64,000 nt of DNA from Stenotrophomonas nitritireducens (GTDB taxonomy: Bacteria > Pseudomonadota > Gammaproteobacteria > Xanthomonadales > Xanthomonadaceae), in contig NZ_CP016756.1 in the NCBI RefSeq assembly GCF_001700965.1, forward strand, positions 1,240,001 to 1,304,000, written 5' to 3'. The notes under the pieces are model-generated. The model saw only the letters and a list, made by a program, of their open reading frames with translations. It ran no database searches and was not told the DNA's origin. Position numbers and translations under genes: made by a program. Within the stretch, counting starts at the first letter, position 1; every line of letters starts with the position of its first letter. This document shows, piece after piece, positions 35,614-45,395 of the stretch.

Positions 35614-36429
35614 TCAGAGAAACAGATCCGGCATCAACGGCCGCGAGGGATCCACCGCATACCCCGACAGATCGGTGATGCCGGCTTCGGCCAGCACTTC
35701 GTCATCCAGCAGGAACTGCCCACTGAACCCGGCTGCGTTCCGGGTCAGCACCGCATGCGCGGCATCGGCCATGATCTCCGGCTTGCGGCAGCCACCTACA
35801 TCCACGCCCGGAATCATGTTGACCGCATCGGTGGCGATCACCGTGCGCGGCCACAATGCATTCACCGCCACGCCTTGCGGGCCGAACTCTGCGGCCAGGC
35901 CCAGGGTGACGAAACTCATGCCCATCTTGGCCAAGGTATAGCCGGTGTGCGGGGCCCACCACTTCGGGTCCAGGCTGGGCGGCGGTGCCAAGGTCAGGAT
36001 ATGCGGGTTCGGGGCCTGCAGCAGATGCGGCAGGCAGGCCTGTGCGCACAGGAAACTGCCGCGCGCGTTGACCTGCTGCATCAGGTCGAAACGCTTCATC
36101 GGCGTATCCAGGGTGCCGCGCAACCAGATTGCCGAGGCGTTGTTGACCAGGATGTCGATGCCGCCGAACGTATCCACGGTAGCTGCGACCGCTGCGTTGA
36201 CCTGATCTTCTTCACGGATGTCGCACTTCAGCGCCAAGGCTTGGCCGCCAGCGGCCCTGACCGCCTCGGCAGCGCTGTGGATGGTGCCCGGCAACTTGGG
36301 GTTGGGCACGGCCGACTTGGCGGCAATGGCGACATTGGCGCCGTCGCGCGCCGCGCGCAGGGCAATGGCCAGGCCGATACCACGGGAAGCGCCGGTGATG
36401 AAAAGGGTCTTGCCTTGCAGGCTGCTCAT
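35614..36429 (-). CDS. Short-chain dehydrogenase, HSDL2-like
   Basis: A 271-residue NAD(P)-dependent SDR. The Rossmann motif is TGASRGIG near residue 12, then NNAS and the catalytic Tyr/Lys in YTLAKMG. The insert NPKLPGTIHSAAEAVRAAGG is typical of the hydroxysteroid dehydrogenase-like 2 group, whose bacterial members are tied to lipid metabolism. Start chosen at MSSLQGKTLFITGAS; a 20-codon longer frame lacks support. The C-terminus is shortly followed by repeats. Confidence 0.9.
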   Translation of the reverse strand: MSSLQGKTLFITGASRGIGLAIALRAARDGANVAIAAKSAVPNPKLPGTIHSAAEAVRAAGGQALALKCDIREEDQVNAAVAATVDTFGGIDILVNNASAIWLRGTLDTPMKRFDLMQQVNARGSFLCAQACLPHLLQAPNPHILTLAPPPSLDPKWWAPHTGYTLAKMGMSFVTLGLAAEFGPQGVAVNALWPRTVIATDAVNMIPGVDVGGCRKPEIMADAAHAVLTRNAAGFSGQFLLDDEVLAEAGITDLSGYAVDPSRPLMPDLFL

Positions 36430-36571
36430 GCGCACTCCAGAACCGGTAAGAAAGCAATCGGCATTATGCCGATACCGGCCTCGCCGCACAGTCCTGCAAG
36501 ACGTTAGGTTCCCGACATTTCGCGTTCATGCGCGGTGCCGATACTGGTGCGGTATCGCGCAAGGATTCCCG

Positions 36572-37246
36572 ATGAAAACGTTGCTCCACGCCGCCCCCGT
36601 ACTGCTTGCCCTGGGCCTGGTGGCCTGCCAGAAACCCGAACCTGGCGTGCAGGTGCCGCCGCCTGCCTCCGATGTCACCGCCCACACCACCGGGCTGGGC
36701 GAAGAAGCCGCCCGCATCGGCCCCAACGCGGTCTGGCAGGGCTCGGTCGACGCCTGCCGCAGCAGCACCGCCGCGGACAGTTGCCTGCTGCAGGCAATGC
36801 GCAGCGGCGGGGCCTCGCCGGCCGCATTGGCCGCTGCCAGCACCTTGTCCGCGCAGGGCAAGCCCGGTTATGTCACCGCATGGCAGAACGTTGAAGGCAT
36901 TGGCGTAGCCACGCTGGAGTTCCCGTTCCGCGCCAATACCAACCAGGGCACCTGGCTGGTGGATGCCAACGGCAAGGCCATCGACGTGGATGAAGACGTG
37001 CTCGACGATACAGTGCGCGCCAGCGATGCCTTCAAGGCGTTCAGCGCCAGGCATCCCGATGCCGGCCCGTTTGCACCCGCCTTGGCGGCCGGCAGCCAGA
37101 CCCTGCCGGATGGCGGCGTACGCCTGCGTTACAGCACACCGCTGCGCAGCTGCCATGCCTGCGCCGACGACGGCAAGCTCATCCTTGGCTACGATTTCGA
37201 CAGCAAGCGCAGCTTCACCGGCAAACAGTTGCTGGAGCTGCGCTGA
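36572..37246 (+). CDS. Conserved lipoprotein of unknown function
   Basis: A 224-residue exported lipoprotein: signal MKTLLHAAPVLLALGLVAC with the lipobox Cys at residue 19, then a Pro-rich linker. The C-terminal part has LRSCHACADDGKLILGYDF, a CxxC pair close to the end that could bind metal or be redox active. I do not recognise the family. It is monocistronic; the frame upstream of this ATG belongs to the antisense of the SDR gene. Confidence 0.7.
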   Translation: MKTLLHAAPVLLALGLVACQKPEPGVQVPPPASDVTAHTTGLGEEAARIGPNAVWQGSVDACRSSTAADSCLLQAMRSGGASPAALAAASTLSAQGKPGYVTAWQNVEGIGVATLEFPFRANTNQGTWLVDANGKAIDVDEDVLDDTVRASDAFKAFSARHPDAGPFAPALAAGSQTLPDGGVRLRYSTPLRSCHACADDGKLILGYDFDSKRSFTGKQLLELR

Positions 37247-37370
37247 GCTGCGGCAAGCGACGGTCAGTGCCTGCCTGCGCGCGGTCAGCATGGGCTGGCG
37301 CTGCGCTCGCGGAGCACCATCCGCGCGCACGATACGATGATGGCAACGGCCCGCCCCTGCGGCGCGCCGC

Positions 37371-38033
37371 TTAGGGCTTCGGCCCCTGCCCCTCGTTGTC
37401 TTCCCAATGCAGGATGCGGCGGGTGACGAAGCGATAGACCGGCTTGCCGGTGGCAAACCACAGCTCACGCACCCACGAGTGGCGTTTGAGCAGGCGCAGC
37501 TCCACCGGCGTCAATGCCTGCCGACAATACATGCGCTTGTGCTTGAGCAGGTGGCGCAGGTCCTCGCGTGCCAGCAGCCGCATCCAGCGCGAGCGCGGGT
37601 TGCCGCAGACCGCCAGCTGGAAGTCGATCAGCGCCGGCGAGCCATCCTCGCGTACCAGCCAGTTGGCTTCCTTGGCCAGATCGTTGTGGGCGATGCCATG
37701 CCGGTGCACGCGCTGCAGCAGCCGGCGCGCCGCGCGGAAGTACGCCAGGTCGCCATGCGGTGGGCGTTGATACATGGCCGCGCCTTCCATGTAGCTGCGG
37801 TCCAGCCAGCGTCCATCCCAGGCCAATAGACGCGGCGTGGCCTCCATGCCATCAAGCTGGGCCAGCGCGCGTGCCTCGCGCCGCGCCAGCCACCACGCGG
37901 GCAAGCGCAGCCACAGCGGTGTCGCGCCCAGGTCGCGGCGTACAAACTGCCCTTGTGGGCCCTGCATCAGCAGGATCTGCCCGAAGCTGTCCGCTTTCAG
38001 GGCAACGGCGGTGGCTGGTGAAGATTCAGTCAT
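37371..38033 (-). CDS. Kinase-fold protein (Kdo/RIO-like phosphotransferase)
   Basis: A 220-residue single-domain protein with kinase-fold landmarks: the catalytic loop HGIAHNDLAKEANWL (HxD...N) and the metal-binding segment LIDFQLAVCG, where the usual DFG is DFQ. The glycine loop is poor. The pattern fits the lipopolysaccharide core kinase/RIO1 group, which often phosphorylates Kdo or heptose. The C-terminal half is very basic. No membrane segment or signal. It lies between unrelated genes, so the substrate is open. Confidence 0.7.
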   Translation of the reverse strand: MTESSPATAVALKADSFGQILLMQGPQGQFVRRDLGATPLWLRLPAWWLARREARALAQLDGMEATPRLLAWDGRWLDRSYMEGAAMYQRPPHGDLAYFRAARRLLQRVHRHGIAHNDLAKEANWLVREDGSPALIDFQLAVCGNPRSRWMRLLAREDLRHLLKHKRMYCRQALTPVELRLLKRHSWVRELWFATGKPVYRFVTRRILHWEDNEGQGPKP

Positions 38034-38153
38034 TGCACCATTCTAGTCGCCAGCAGGTCATTCACTGACCGCAGGTGAACAAGGGTACGCACGATCCAAT
38101 GAACCTCTGCCGCTGCCATCGGCCTGACGCGGGCTTCCCTTTATAATCCGCCG

Positions 38154-40151
38154 ATGAATTCTTCCTGGATCGACGCCACGCTCGCGTGGATCGCCGCCCA
38201 TCCCATCCTTGCTGGCCTGGCGATCTTCGCCATCGCCTTCTGCGATGCCGTGATCATCCTCGGTGCCATCGTGCCGGCGTTGCCGCTGATGATCGCGGTG
38301 GGTGTATTGATCGGCATGGGCGAACTGTCAGGCCCGTATGCAGTGGTCTGCGCAACCCTGGGCGCCTTTGCCGGCGATGGCCTGAGCTATTGGGTGGGCC
38401 GCCGTTGGGGTGACCGGCTGCGCGGCGTATGGCCGTTCAGCCGCTATCCGCAACTGCTGGACCGCGGCGAAGTCATGTTCCGCCGCAACGCCTTCAAGAG
38501 CATCCTGATCGCGCGCTACGTGGGCGCGATCCGGCCCTTCGTGCCGGCCATCGCGGGCATGGCCAACATGCGTTTCAGCAGCTATCTCAAGGCCAGCGGC
38601 CTTGCCTGCCTGTCCTGGGCGGTGCTGTTCCTGCTGCCGGGTTGGGCCCTGGGCCAAGCCTACGATGCAGTGGCGGCAGTGGCCGGGCGACTGTTCGTGG
38701 TGGTGGCCCTGCTCGGCACCTTGCTTGGGCTGGTATGGGCCATCGTGCTGTACAGCTACCGCTGGTCGGCGGCGCGCATGGACGGTTGGCTGGCGAGGCT
38801 GCTGGCCTGGTCACACCGTCACCCGCATTTCCTCGGCCACTGGCTGACCGACGTGTTCGATCCCAAGCGGCGCGAGTCAGTGCCGTTGGCAATGCTGGCG
38901 CTGATGCTGCTGGTGCTGGGCTGGGGCTGGTTCGTGCTGTTAATGGTGGTGGTGGGCCACGGTGAACCGCTGGCCCTGGACCTGGCGGTCCATCGCCTGA
39001 TGCTGGCCCTGCGCAACCCGCTGGCCGATTACCCGATGGCGGCATTGGCCTCGCTGGGTGACTGGCAGGTGTTGCTGCCGGCAATCGCGGCAGGCATGGG
39101 TTACCTGGCCTGGCGGCGGCGCTGGATGGCGGTCTTCCATTGGCTGGCGGCGCTGGCGTTCGGCCTGGCGCTGACCAAGCTGCTGGGTGCCACCGTGGAT
39201 GTGGTGCGGCCGCCCGCTGCCAGCAGCGGCTTTGGTTTCCCGTCGGTGGCGGTGACCATGGCCACCATCACCTTTGGTTTCTTTGCGGTGCTGATCGGCC
39301 GCGAACTACCGGGCCGTACCCGTGTTTGGCCGTATCTGTTGTCCGGCGCGGTGGTCACGGTGATTGGCTTTGCGCGTATCTACCTGGGCGCGCACTGGCT
39401 CAGTGACGTCATCGGCGGCATGTTGTTCGGCGTGTTCTGGCTGCTGGTGCTGGGCATTGCCTACCGCCGCCGCTTCAACCGCTCGTTCTGGGTCAAGCCG
39501 GTCGCCTGGCTGTTCTACGGTGTGTTCCTGATTGCCGGGCTCTGGTATGCGCCGCGCAATGTGCCGGCCAAGCTGGCCAAATTCGAACCGGCGGCAGCGG
39601 CTCCAACGCTGATGGACGCTTCGCATTGGTGGCAGCAGGGCTGGCGCGAGCTGCCGGCGCGGCGCAACGATTTCGACGACGACCAGCGCTGGCCGCTGGA
39701 CGTGCAGGTGGCTGGGCCGCTGCCCGCCCTTCAGCAGCAACTCGAGCGCAATGGTTGGCACCGGCAGGCACAGGCGGGCTGGCAGGAAGCGCTGATGATG
39801 CTGGACATGAAGGCCACCCCGCAGCAGGTGCCGGTGCTGCCGGCAACCCTGGACACCAATGTCGAAGCCTTGCTGATGCTGCGCCCCGGCGAACGCCCGG
39901 ATGAGGTGTATGCGCTGCGGCTATGGCCGTCCTCGGCCCACCTGCAGCCCGGCCAGACCACGGTGTGGCTGGGCAGCGCACAGACCCTGCGTTACCAGCG
40001 GCACCTGAAGCTGTTTGGCATGTGGCGGCCGTTGCGCGGTGTTGATCCGGCACTCGACGCGCTCAAGCAATCGCTGGACGGGGTTGAAACCCAACAGCAG
40101 GTGCAGCCGGAGACCGGCTTGCCGCTACTGATGATCCGCGCCAAACCGTAG
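38154..40151 (+). CDS. DedA-PAP2-LssY fusion membrane protein
   Basis: A 665-residue three-part protein. Residues 1-205 are a DedA/SNARE-associated domain (FVPAIAGMANMRFSSYL, five or six helices). About 240-450 is a PAP2 phosphatase domain. About 480-660 is a soluble LssY C-terminal-type domain. In PAP2, motif 1 Arg352-Pro353 and motif 3 (Arg408, His414, Asp418 in ARIYLGAHWLSD) are present, but the PSGH of motif 2 reads PSVAV at 363-367, so the catalytic His is missing. Such fusions are thought to handle undecaprenyl or phospholipid phosphates. The TAG stop is provided by the GTAG of a SMAG element. Confidence 0.88.
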   Translation: MNSSWIDATLAWIAAHPILAGLAIFAIAFCDAVIILGAIVPALPLMIAVGVLIGMGELSGPYAVVCATLGAFAGDGLSYWVGRRWGDRLRGVWPFSRYPQLLDRGEVMFRRNAFKSILIARYVGAIRPFVPAIAGMANMRFSSYLKASGLACLSWAVLFLLPGWALGQAYDAVAAVAGRLFVVVALLGTLLGLVWAIVLYSYRWSAARMDGWLARLLAWSHRHPHFLGHWLTDVFDPKRRESVPLAMLALMLLVLGWGWFVLLMVVVGHGEPLALDLAVHRLMLALRNPLADYPMAALASLGDWQVLLPAIAAGMGYLAWRRRWMAVFHWLAALAFGLALTKLLGATVDVVRPPAASSGFGFPSVAVTMATITFGFFAVLIGRELPGRTRVWPYLLSGAVVTVIGFARIYLGAHWLSDVIGGMLFGVFWLLVLGIAYRRRFNRSFWVKPVAWLFYGVFLIAGLWYAPRNVPAKLAKFEPAAAAPTLMDASHWWQQGWRELPARRNDFDDDQRWPLDVQVAGPLPALQQQLERNGWHRQAQAGWQEALMMLDMKATPQQVPVLPATLDTNVEALLMLRPGERPDEVYALRLWPSSAHLQPGQTTVWLGSAQTLRYQRHLKLFGMWRPLRGVDPALDALKQSLDGVETQQQVQPETGLPLLMIRAKP

Positions 40152-40500
40152 TGCCGAGCCATGCTCGGCAGGGGGCTTTCCAAGCCATCCATCAACGCTG
40201 TGGGAGCGGCGTAAGCCGCGAAACTCGCATCGCGCGAACAGCCTAAAAACTACCCCCTCCCCAACCCTCCCCTCCGCCTTCGGCGCAAGGGAGGGGCGTA
40301 GTGCCGAGCCATGCTCGGCGGGGGCTTTTCCCAGCAATCCATCACCACACTGTGGGAGCGGCGTAAGCCGCGAAGCTGACAACAATTGACCAAGCTCAGA
40401 GCACCTCAGCTGGCGATATCCAGGCTTCGCGGCTTACGCCGCTCCTACAAACAAACTGCAATCACAACAGCTCCCTCAACCAGCGCCCAGCAAGGCTGCG
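40152..40500. repeat. SMAG, REP and CCCTCCC cluster
   Basis: About 350 bp: SMAG (40148-40172), REP (40199-40226), a CCCTCCCCTCCGCC dyad (about 40254-40296), SMAG (40298-40324) and an inverted REP pair (40350-40377 and 40421-40449). No gene is supported. Confidence 0.88.
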
Positions 40501-41106
40501 CTAAAGATCTTCTTCGATAGGCACATCGAACTCTGGGATCCATTCCAGCAGGCGATTCAGGCGTTCGCGCGGGTCGTTTTCCTGCAGCAGCTGCAGGCGC
40601 TGGGTCTCGCGCAGCGGCAGCAGTTCGGCCAAGCGCCAACCTACCCAAGCGGCCTGATCCAATTGCGCCGGGCCGGCCGCCGCGTACTCACCGCCAACCT
40701 GTTCAAGGATGTGTTCCAGCAGGGTGCCCAGCAGGCCGTGCTCGGGCTGCAACTCGTCGTCGCTGTCGCGCTCGCACCACTGCACCTCGGCCATCACCTG
40801 GCCGTTGTCACGCACATGGGTCGCCTCCACATGGAAGCGGCGTGCCCCGCGCAGGCGCAGTACCAGCACGCCATCGGCGCCCACATCGAAATCCTCGATC
40901 ACGGCCTCCACACCCCAGGCAGCCGGGGTCGCCGGCGTGCCGACTTCCTCGCCCTCAAGTATCAGGCAGACACCGAAATTGCTGCCGTTGCGGCCGCATT
41001 CGCGCACCAGATCCAGGTAACGCGGCTCGAATACGCGCAGGCTCAAGGTGGCACCGGGCAACAACACCGCGTGCAGGGGAAACAAGGCAAGGCTTGGCGA
41101 TTGCAT
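40501..41106 (-). CDS. Lon N-terminal (substrate-binding) domain protein
   Basis: A 201-residue stand-alone LonN/PUA-like domain: SLALFPLHAVLLPGATLSLR, VFEPRYLDLVRECG and the strand block NFGVCLILEGEEVG. There is no ATPase or protease domain, as usual for this widespread family whose role is unclear. The start can be either of two adjacent Mets (41109 or 41106). Same strand as mpl, 134 nt downstream of it. Confidence 0.88.
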   Translation of the reverse strand: MQSPSLALFPLHAVLLPGATLSLRVFEPRYLDLVRECGRNGSNFGVCLILEGEEVGTPATPAAWGVEAVIEDFDVGADGVLVLRLRGARRFHVEATHVRDNGQVMAEVQWCERDSDDELQPEHGLLGTLLEHILEQVGGEYAAAGPAQLDQAAWVGWRLAELLPLRETQRLQLLQENDPRERLNRLLEWIPEFDVPIEEDL

Positions 41107-41240
41107 CATGCGGGCAACTACAGATATTCGGCAGACAGTCCCGATGGTACTCCACCGCACTGTGCCGACAATTCATCGCCCGCTTCACTGCACTCACCGC
41201 AGTGCCGGGCTGCATGCAACCCGGCTTCAAGCACGTCGCG

Positions 41241-42605
41241 TCAGCCGCCTTGCAGCTGCGCCAGGAAACGCCGCGGCGCGCCGTCAAAACCACCGTTGGA
41301 CATGAACACCACGTGGTCGCCTGCACGCGCGACATCACCGAGTTTGACCAGCAATGCATCGGTATCGGCGACGGCCTGTGCATCACCACGCACCGCATCG
41401 ATCACCTTGGCCGCATCCCAGGGCAGCTCCGGTCGGGCCAGGAACACTACCGCGTCGGCGATATCCAACGACGGCGCCAAGGCCTGCGAATGCGCGCCCA
41501 GCCGCATCGAATTGCTGCGCGGCTCCATCGCCACCACGATGCGGGCATCGCCCACCTTGGCCCGCAGGCCTTCCAGCGTGGTGTGGATGGCGGTGGGGTG
41601 ATGGGCGAAGTCGTCATAGATGGTCACGCCCTGCGCCTGGCCGATGACCTCCATGCGCCGCTTGACGCTATGGAAGCCCGCCAACGCAGGCGCGACGCTG
41701 GCCACATCAACGCCAACCGCGTGCGCGGCGGCCAACGCCGCCAGGCCATTGAGCACGTTATGCCGGCCCAGCAGCGACCATTCCACCCTCGCCACTTCGG
41801 TGCCCCGATGCAGCACTGCGAACGCGCTGCCGTCCGCATTGATCAGCCGAGCGCTCCATTCCAGCGCGTGATCGAAACCGAAGCGCTCCACCGGCGTCCA
41901 GCAGCCCATCGCCAGCACTTCGGCCAGGTGCTTGTCTTCGCCGTTGACGATCAGGCGACCACGGCCCGGCACGGTCCGCACCAGATGGTGGAACTGGCGC
42001 TGGATCGCGGCCACGTCCGGGAAGATGTCGGCGTGGTCGAATTCCAGATTGTTGAGGATGGCAACCAGCGGCCGGTAGTGGACGAACTTGCTGCGTTTGT
42101 CGAAGAACGCGGTGTCGTATTCGTCGGATTCAACAACAAATTCGCGCCCCGTTCCCAAGCGCGCCGACACCCCGAAATCCTCGGCCACGCCGCCGATCAG
42201 GAAGCCCGGCTCGCGCCCGGTCGCCTGCAGCAGATAGGCCAGGATGGTGGTGGTGGTGGTCTTGCCATGGGTACCGGCGACGGCCAGCGTGTCGCGGCCG
42301 GGCAGTACCTGCTCGGATAGCCACTGCGCGCCCGAGGTGTAACGGCGCCCCGAATCCAGCACCGCTTCCACCGCCGGGTTGCCGCGCGACAGCGCGTTGC
42401 CAACCACCACTTCGTCGCAATCAGCACTGATATTGCCGGGCAAATAGCCCTGCGACAGCGAAATTCCCAGCGTTTCCAGCTGGGTGGACATGGGCGGATA
42501 CACCGCCTGATCGCTGCCTTCGACCTGATGACCGAGTTCGCGGGCCAAGGCGGCCACACCGCCCATGAAAGTGCCGGCAATGCCGAGAATATGGATCTTG
42601 CTCAT
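41241..42605 (-). CDS. mpl: UDP-MurNAc-tripeptide ligase (murein peptide ligase)
   Basis: A 454-residue Mur ligase recycling cell-wall tripeptide onto UDP-MurNAc. MSKIHILGIAGTFMGGVAAL is the nucleotide-sugar-binding start, the ATP loop is AVAGTHGKTTTTT, then FDHADIF and HHPTAIHTTLEGLR. Length and the GTFMGG signature distinguish it from MurC. It is the only peptidoglycan-recycling gene in the window. Confidence 0.95.
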   Translation of the reverse strand: MSKIHILGIAGTFMGGVAALARELGHQVEGSDQAVYPPMSTQLETLGISLSQGYLPGNISADCDEVVVGNALSRGNPAVEAVLDSGRRYTSGAQWLSEQVLPGRDTLAVAGTHGKTTTTTILAYLLQATGREPGFLIGGVAEDFGVSARLGTGREFVVESDEYDTAFFDKRSKFVHYRPLVAILNNLEFDHADIFPDVAAIQRQFHHLVRTVPGRGRLIVNGEDKHLAEVLAMGCWTPVERFGFDHALEWSARLINADGSAFAVLHRGTEVARVEWSLLGRHNVLNGLAALAAAHAVGVDVASVAPALAGFHSVKRRMEVIGQAQGVTIYDDFAHHPTAIHTTLEGLRAKVGDARIVVAMEPRSNSMRLGAHSQALAPSLDIADAVVFLARPELPWDAAKVIDAVRGDAQAVADTDALLVKLGDVARAGDHVVFMSNGGFDGAPRRFLAQLQGG

Positions 42606-42935
42606 CCGCAGATTGTCGCCGATGCGCGCCGCCAAGGGGTAAGCCTGAGGTCGTGTAGGTGTACCCCTAACGCATGTAGGGGATTCCCCGATACCGTCAC
42701 ACGCGATTCACAGTGAAAATACGTGACGCCAGCCTCAGTATCCCTCAGGTCCTACTCCCCAAGAGGCCATCCCCAGGGAGCTCATGCTGATGGGGCCGTG
42801 AGCACGCCCTTAGCTGGCTTTTACAAACGAAACGCCCGGATCCAGCTCATGGCTCCGGGCGTTTCAGTATGTGCGGCGGCCTGAGCTGCCAGGCCGCTGT
42901 GCGCTGCGACGGTCACCCGCCACAGCGCGGCATCC
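42606..42935. other. mpl-adk intergenic region
   Basis: 330 bp with no gene. It contains a CCCCTA...TAGGGG hairpin (about 42665-42684), the adk terminator (42830-42864) and a GC-rich dyad near 42870-42890. A small RNA is possible in the 150 bp upstream of the terminator, but I see no convincing promoter. Confidence 0.5.
42830..42864 (-). terminator. Terminator downstream of adk
   Basis: AAACGCCCGGA and TCCGGGCGTTT form an 11-bp stem with a 13-nt loop. On the minus strand it is followed by CGTTTGT, a moderate T-rich tail. Confidence 0.75.
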
Positions 42936-43499
42936 TCAGCGCTTGATCGCCGCCAGAATGCGGGCCAGCACTTCGTCCAGCGCACCCACGCCATCGACGC
43001 GGGCCAGGGTGCCCTTGGCGGCGTAGAAGTCGATCACCGGCGCGGTGGAATCGTTGTAGACCTGCAGACGCTGACGCACCGATTCCGGATTGTCGTCGGC
43101 GCGGCCCTGTTCCTGGGCGCGGCCGGCAATGCGCTCGACCAGCAGTTCGGTCGGCACGTCCAGCTGCACGATGGCGTCCAGCGGCTGGTTCAACTTGGCC
43201 AGCAACTCGCCCAGCGCATTGGCCTGGGCCACGTTGCGCGGGTAACCGTCCAGGATGAAGCCCTTGGCGGTGTCGGCCTGCGACAGGCGCGATTCCAGCA
43301 TGCCCAGCAGGATGTCGTCGGATACCAGGTTGCCGGCATCCATCACCGCCTTGGCCTGCTTGCCCAGCTCGGTGCCGGCGGCCACTTCGGCGCGCAGCAG
43401 ATCACCGGTGGAAATGTGCGGAACCTGCAGTTGTTCCTTCAGGCTCGTTGCCTGTGTGCCCTTGCCCGAACCGGGCGGTCCCAACAGAACCAATCGCAT
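42936..43499 (-). CDS. adk: Adenylate kinase
   Basis: A 187-residue short-form adenylate kinase (ATP + AMP to 2 ADP). The P-loop GPPGSGKGTQ lies at residues 7-16, the AMP-binding part is HISTGDLLRAEVAAGTELG and the DGYPRN motif follows. The large zinc-type LID is absent, as in other xanthomonads. Longer upstream frames overlap the divergent pfp leader and are not used. It regenerates ADP next to PPi-using enzymes. Confidence 0.96.
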   Translation of the reverse strand: MRLVLLGPPGSGKGTQATSLKEQLQVPHISTGDLLRAEVAAGTELGKQAKAVMDAGNLVSDDILLGMLESRLSQADTAKGFILDGYPRNVAQANALGELLAKLNQPLDAIVQLDVPTELLVERIAGRAQEQGRADDNPESVRQRLQVYNDSTAPVIDFYAAKGTLARVDGVGALDEVLARILAAIKR

Positions 43500-43641
43500 T
43501 CCTGACTCCCATATGTTTTGAGTAAACGGGACGGACAGCGGCGTTAGACTCATGGGCCGATTCACGCTGCACCGCAATATGTGCAGCTTACCGCATCCGG
43601 CCAATGTCCCGGAATGTCCCCCGATCTGGAGAGTATTGCCC

Positions 43642-44898
43642 ATGTCCCAAGGCACCTTGCTGTATGCGCAGTCCGGCGGCGTCACCGCCGTCATCAATGC
43701 CACCGCCTCGGCCGTCATCGCCGAAGCAAGATCGAAGAAAATCAAGGTGTTGGCTGCCCGCAACGGCATCCTCGGCGCGCTGCGCGAGGAGCTGATCGAC
43801 ACCTCGAAGGAGTCGGCTGCCAACATCGCCGCCCTCGCCCACACCCCGGGCGGGGCGTTCGGCTCGTGCCGTTACAAGCTCAAGTCGCTGGACGCAGACC
43901 GCGCCAAGTACGAGCGTCTGCTGGAGGTCTTCAAGGCGCATGACGTGCGCTGGTTCCTCTACAACGGCGGCAATGATTCGGCCGATACCGCGCTGAAGGT
44001 TTCGCAGCTGGCCAAGGAATATGGCTATCCGCTGACCTGCGTGGGCGTGCCCAAGACCATCGACAACGACCTGGCGGTGACCGACACCTGCCCCGGCTTC
44101 GGCTCGGCCGCCAAGTACACCGCGGTGTCGGTGCGCGAGGCGGCGCTGGATGTGGCGGCCATGGCCGAAACCTCCACCCGCGTCTTCATCTACGAAGCCA
44201 TGGGGCGCCACGCCGGTTGGCTGGCCGCAGCCGCTGGCCTGGCCGGAGAGAACCCCGACGATGCACCGCAGATCATCCTGTTGCCCGAACGCGCCTATGA
44301 CGAGGCGGTATTCCTGGCCAAGGTGAAACAGGTGGTGGAGAAGGTCGGCTTCTGCGTGGTGGTGGCCAGCGAAGGCATCCATACCGCTGACGGCCAGTTC
44401 GTTGCCGATGCCGGTGGGGTCAAGGACTCCTTCGGCCACACCCAACTCGGCGGCGTGGCCTCCTACCTGGCCGGCAAGGTCAAGGCCAAACTCGGCTACA
44501 AGGTGCATTGGACCCTGCCCGACTACCTGCAGCGCTCGGCACGGCATATCGCCTCAAAGACCGACTGGGAACAGGCGCAGGCGGTAGGCAAGGCGGCGGT
44601 GCAGTTCGCGCTGAAGGGACACAATTCGGTGATGCCGGTGATCGTGCGCAGCGCGGACGTGCCCTATCGCTGGAAGATCGAAGCCGCGCCGCTGTCCAAG
44701 GTGGCCAACCACGAGAAGAAGATGCCGGCCGGCTTCATCCGCAAGGATGGCTTCGGCATCACCGAGAAGGCGCGCCGCTACCTGCAGCCGCTGATCCGCG
44801 GTGAAGCACCGCTGCCGTATGGCCGTGATGGCCTGCCCAAGTACGTGACGCTGAAGAACGTGGCAGTAGCCAAGAAGCTGCCCAGCTGGGAAGGCTGA
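43642..44898 (+). CDS. pfp: PPi-dependent 6-phosphofructokinase
   Basis: A 418-residue phosphofructokinase using PPi instead of ATP, so it can work in both glycolysis and gluconeogenesis. The donor-selecting segments are GGNDSADT (an acidic residue where ATP enzymes have Gly) and PKTIDNDL (Lys as in PPi-dependent forms). YEAMGRHAGWLA is the fructose-phosphate site. Start chosen at MSQGTLLYAQSGG, before which there is a long leader shared with the divergent adk promoter. Xanthomonads typically have this as their only PFK. Confidence 0.94.
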   Translation: MSQGTLLYAQSGGVTAVINATASAVIAEARSKKIKVLAARNGILGALREELIDTSKESAANIAALAHTPGGAFGSCRYKLKSLDADRAKYERLLEVFKAHDVRWFLYNGGNDSADTALKVSQLAKEYGYPLTCVGVPKTIDNDLAVTDTCPGFGSAAKYTAVSVREAALDVAAMAETSTRVFIYEAMGRHAGWLAAAAGLAGENPDDAPQIILLPERAYDEAVFLAKVKQVVEKVGFCVVVASEGIHTADGQFVADAGGVKDSFGHTQLGGVASYLAGKVKAKLGYKVHWTLPDYLQRSARHIASKTDWEQAQAVGKAAVQFALKGHNSVMPVIVRSADVPYRWKIEAAPLSKVANHEKKMPAGFIRKDGFGITEKARRYLQPLIRGEAPLPYGRDGLPKYVTLKNVAVAKKLPSWEG

Positions 44899-45395
44899 CG
44901 CCGCAATGTAGTGCCGAGCCATGCTCGGCAGAGGCTGATGCTGCACTGTAGTGCCGAGCCGTGCTCGGCAGAGGCTGCTGCTCGATGTAATGCCGAGCCA
45001 TGCTCGGCAGAGGCTTTACCGGTGAAGCTTCAGCCGAGCATGGCTCGGCTCTACAGGTGAGGCTTTGCCGGTGAAGCCCCAGCCGAGCATGGCTCGGCTC
45101 TACGCTCCCTCCCTTGCGCCGAAGGCGTAGGGGAGGGCTGGGGAGGGGTAGCTTTTGAGGCCTTCGCGTAGTGCGCGCTTCGCGGCGTATGCCTCTCCCA
45201 CACCGCGGTGACGGATTGTGGGGAATGCCCCAGCCGAGCATGGCTCGGCTCTACAGGTGAGGCTTTGCCGGTAACGCCCCAGCCGAGCATGGCTCGGCTC
45301 TACAGGTCCACGTGCAGGCCATGACTTCAGACAGGTGTGCCGCCGCATCGGGCGGCGCATCCTCCGCCCAAAATCTCCACGCAGGCGTGTGCGCC
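44899..45395. repeat. SMAG-rich intergenic cluster after pfp
   Basis: Roughly 500 bp with eight SMAG palindromes: three in the GTAGTGCCGAGCC orientation (from 44909, 44948 and 44986) and five inverted ones ending GGCTCGGCTCTAC (about 45029-45055, 45080-45104, 45230-45255 and 45280-45303, plus degenerate partners). A CCCTCCC/GGGAGGG dyad (about 45107-45150) and a decayed REP (GCGCTTCGCGGCGTATGCC, about 45174-45200) are also present. Confidence 0.88.
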
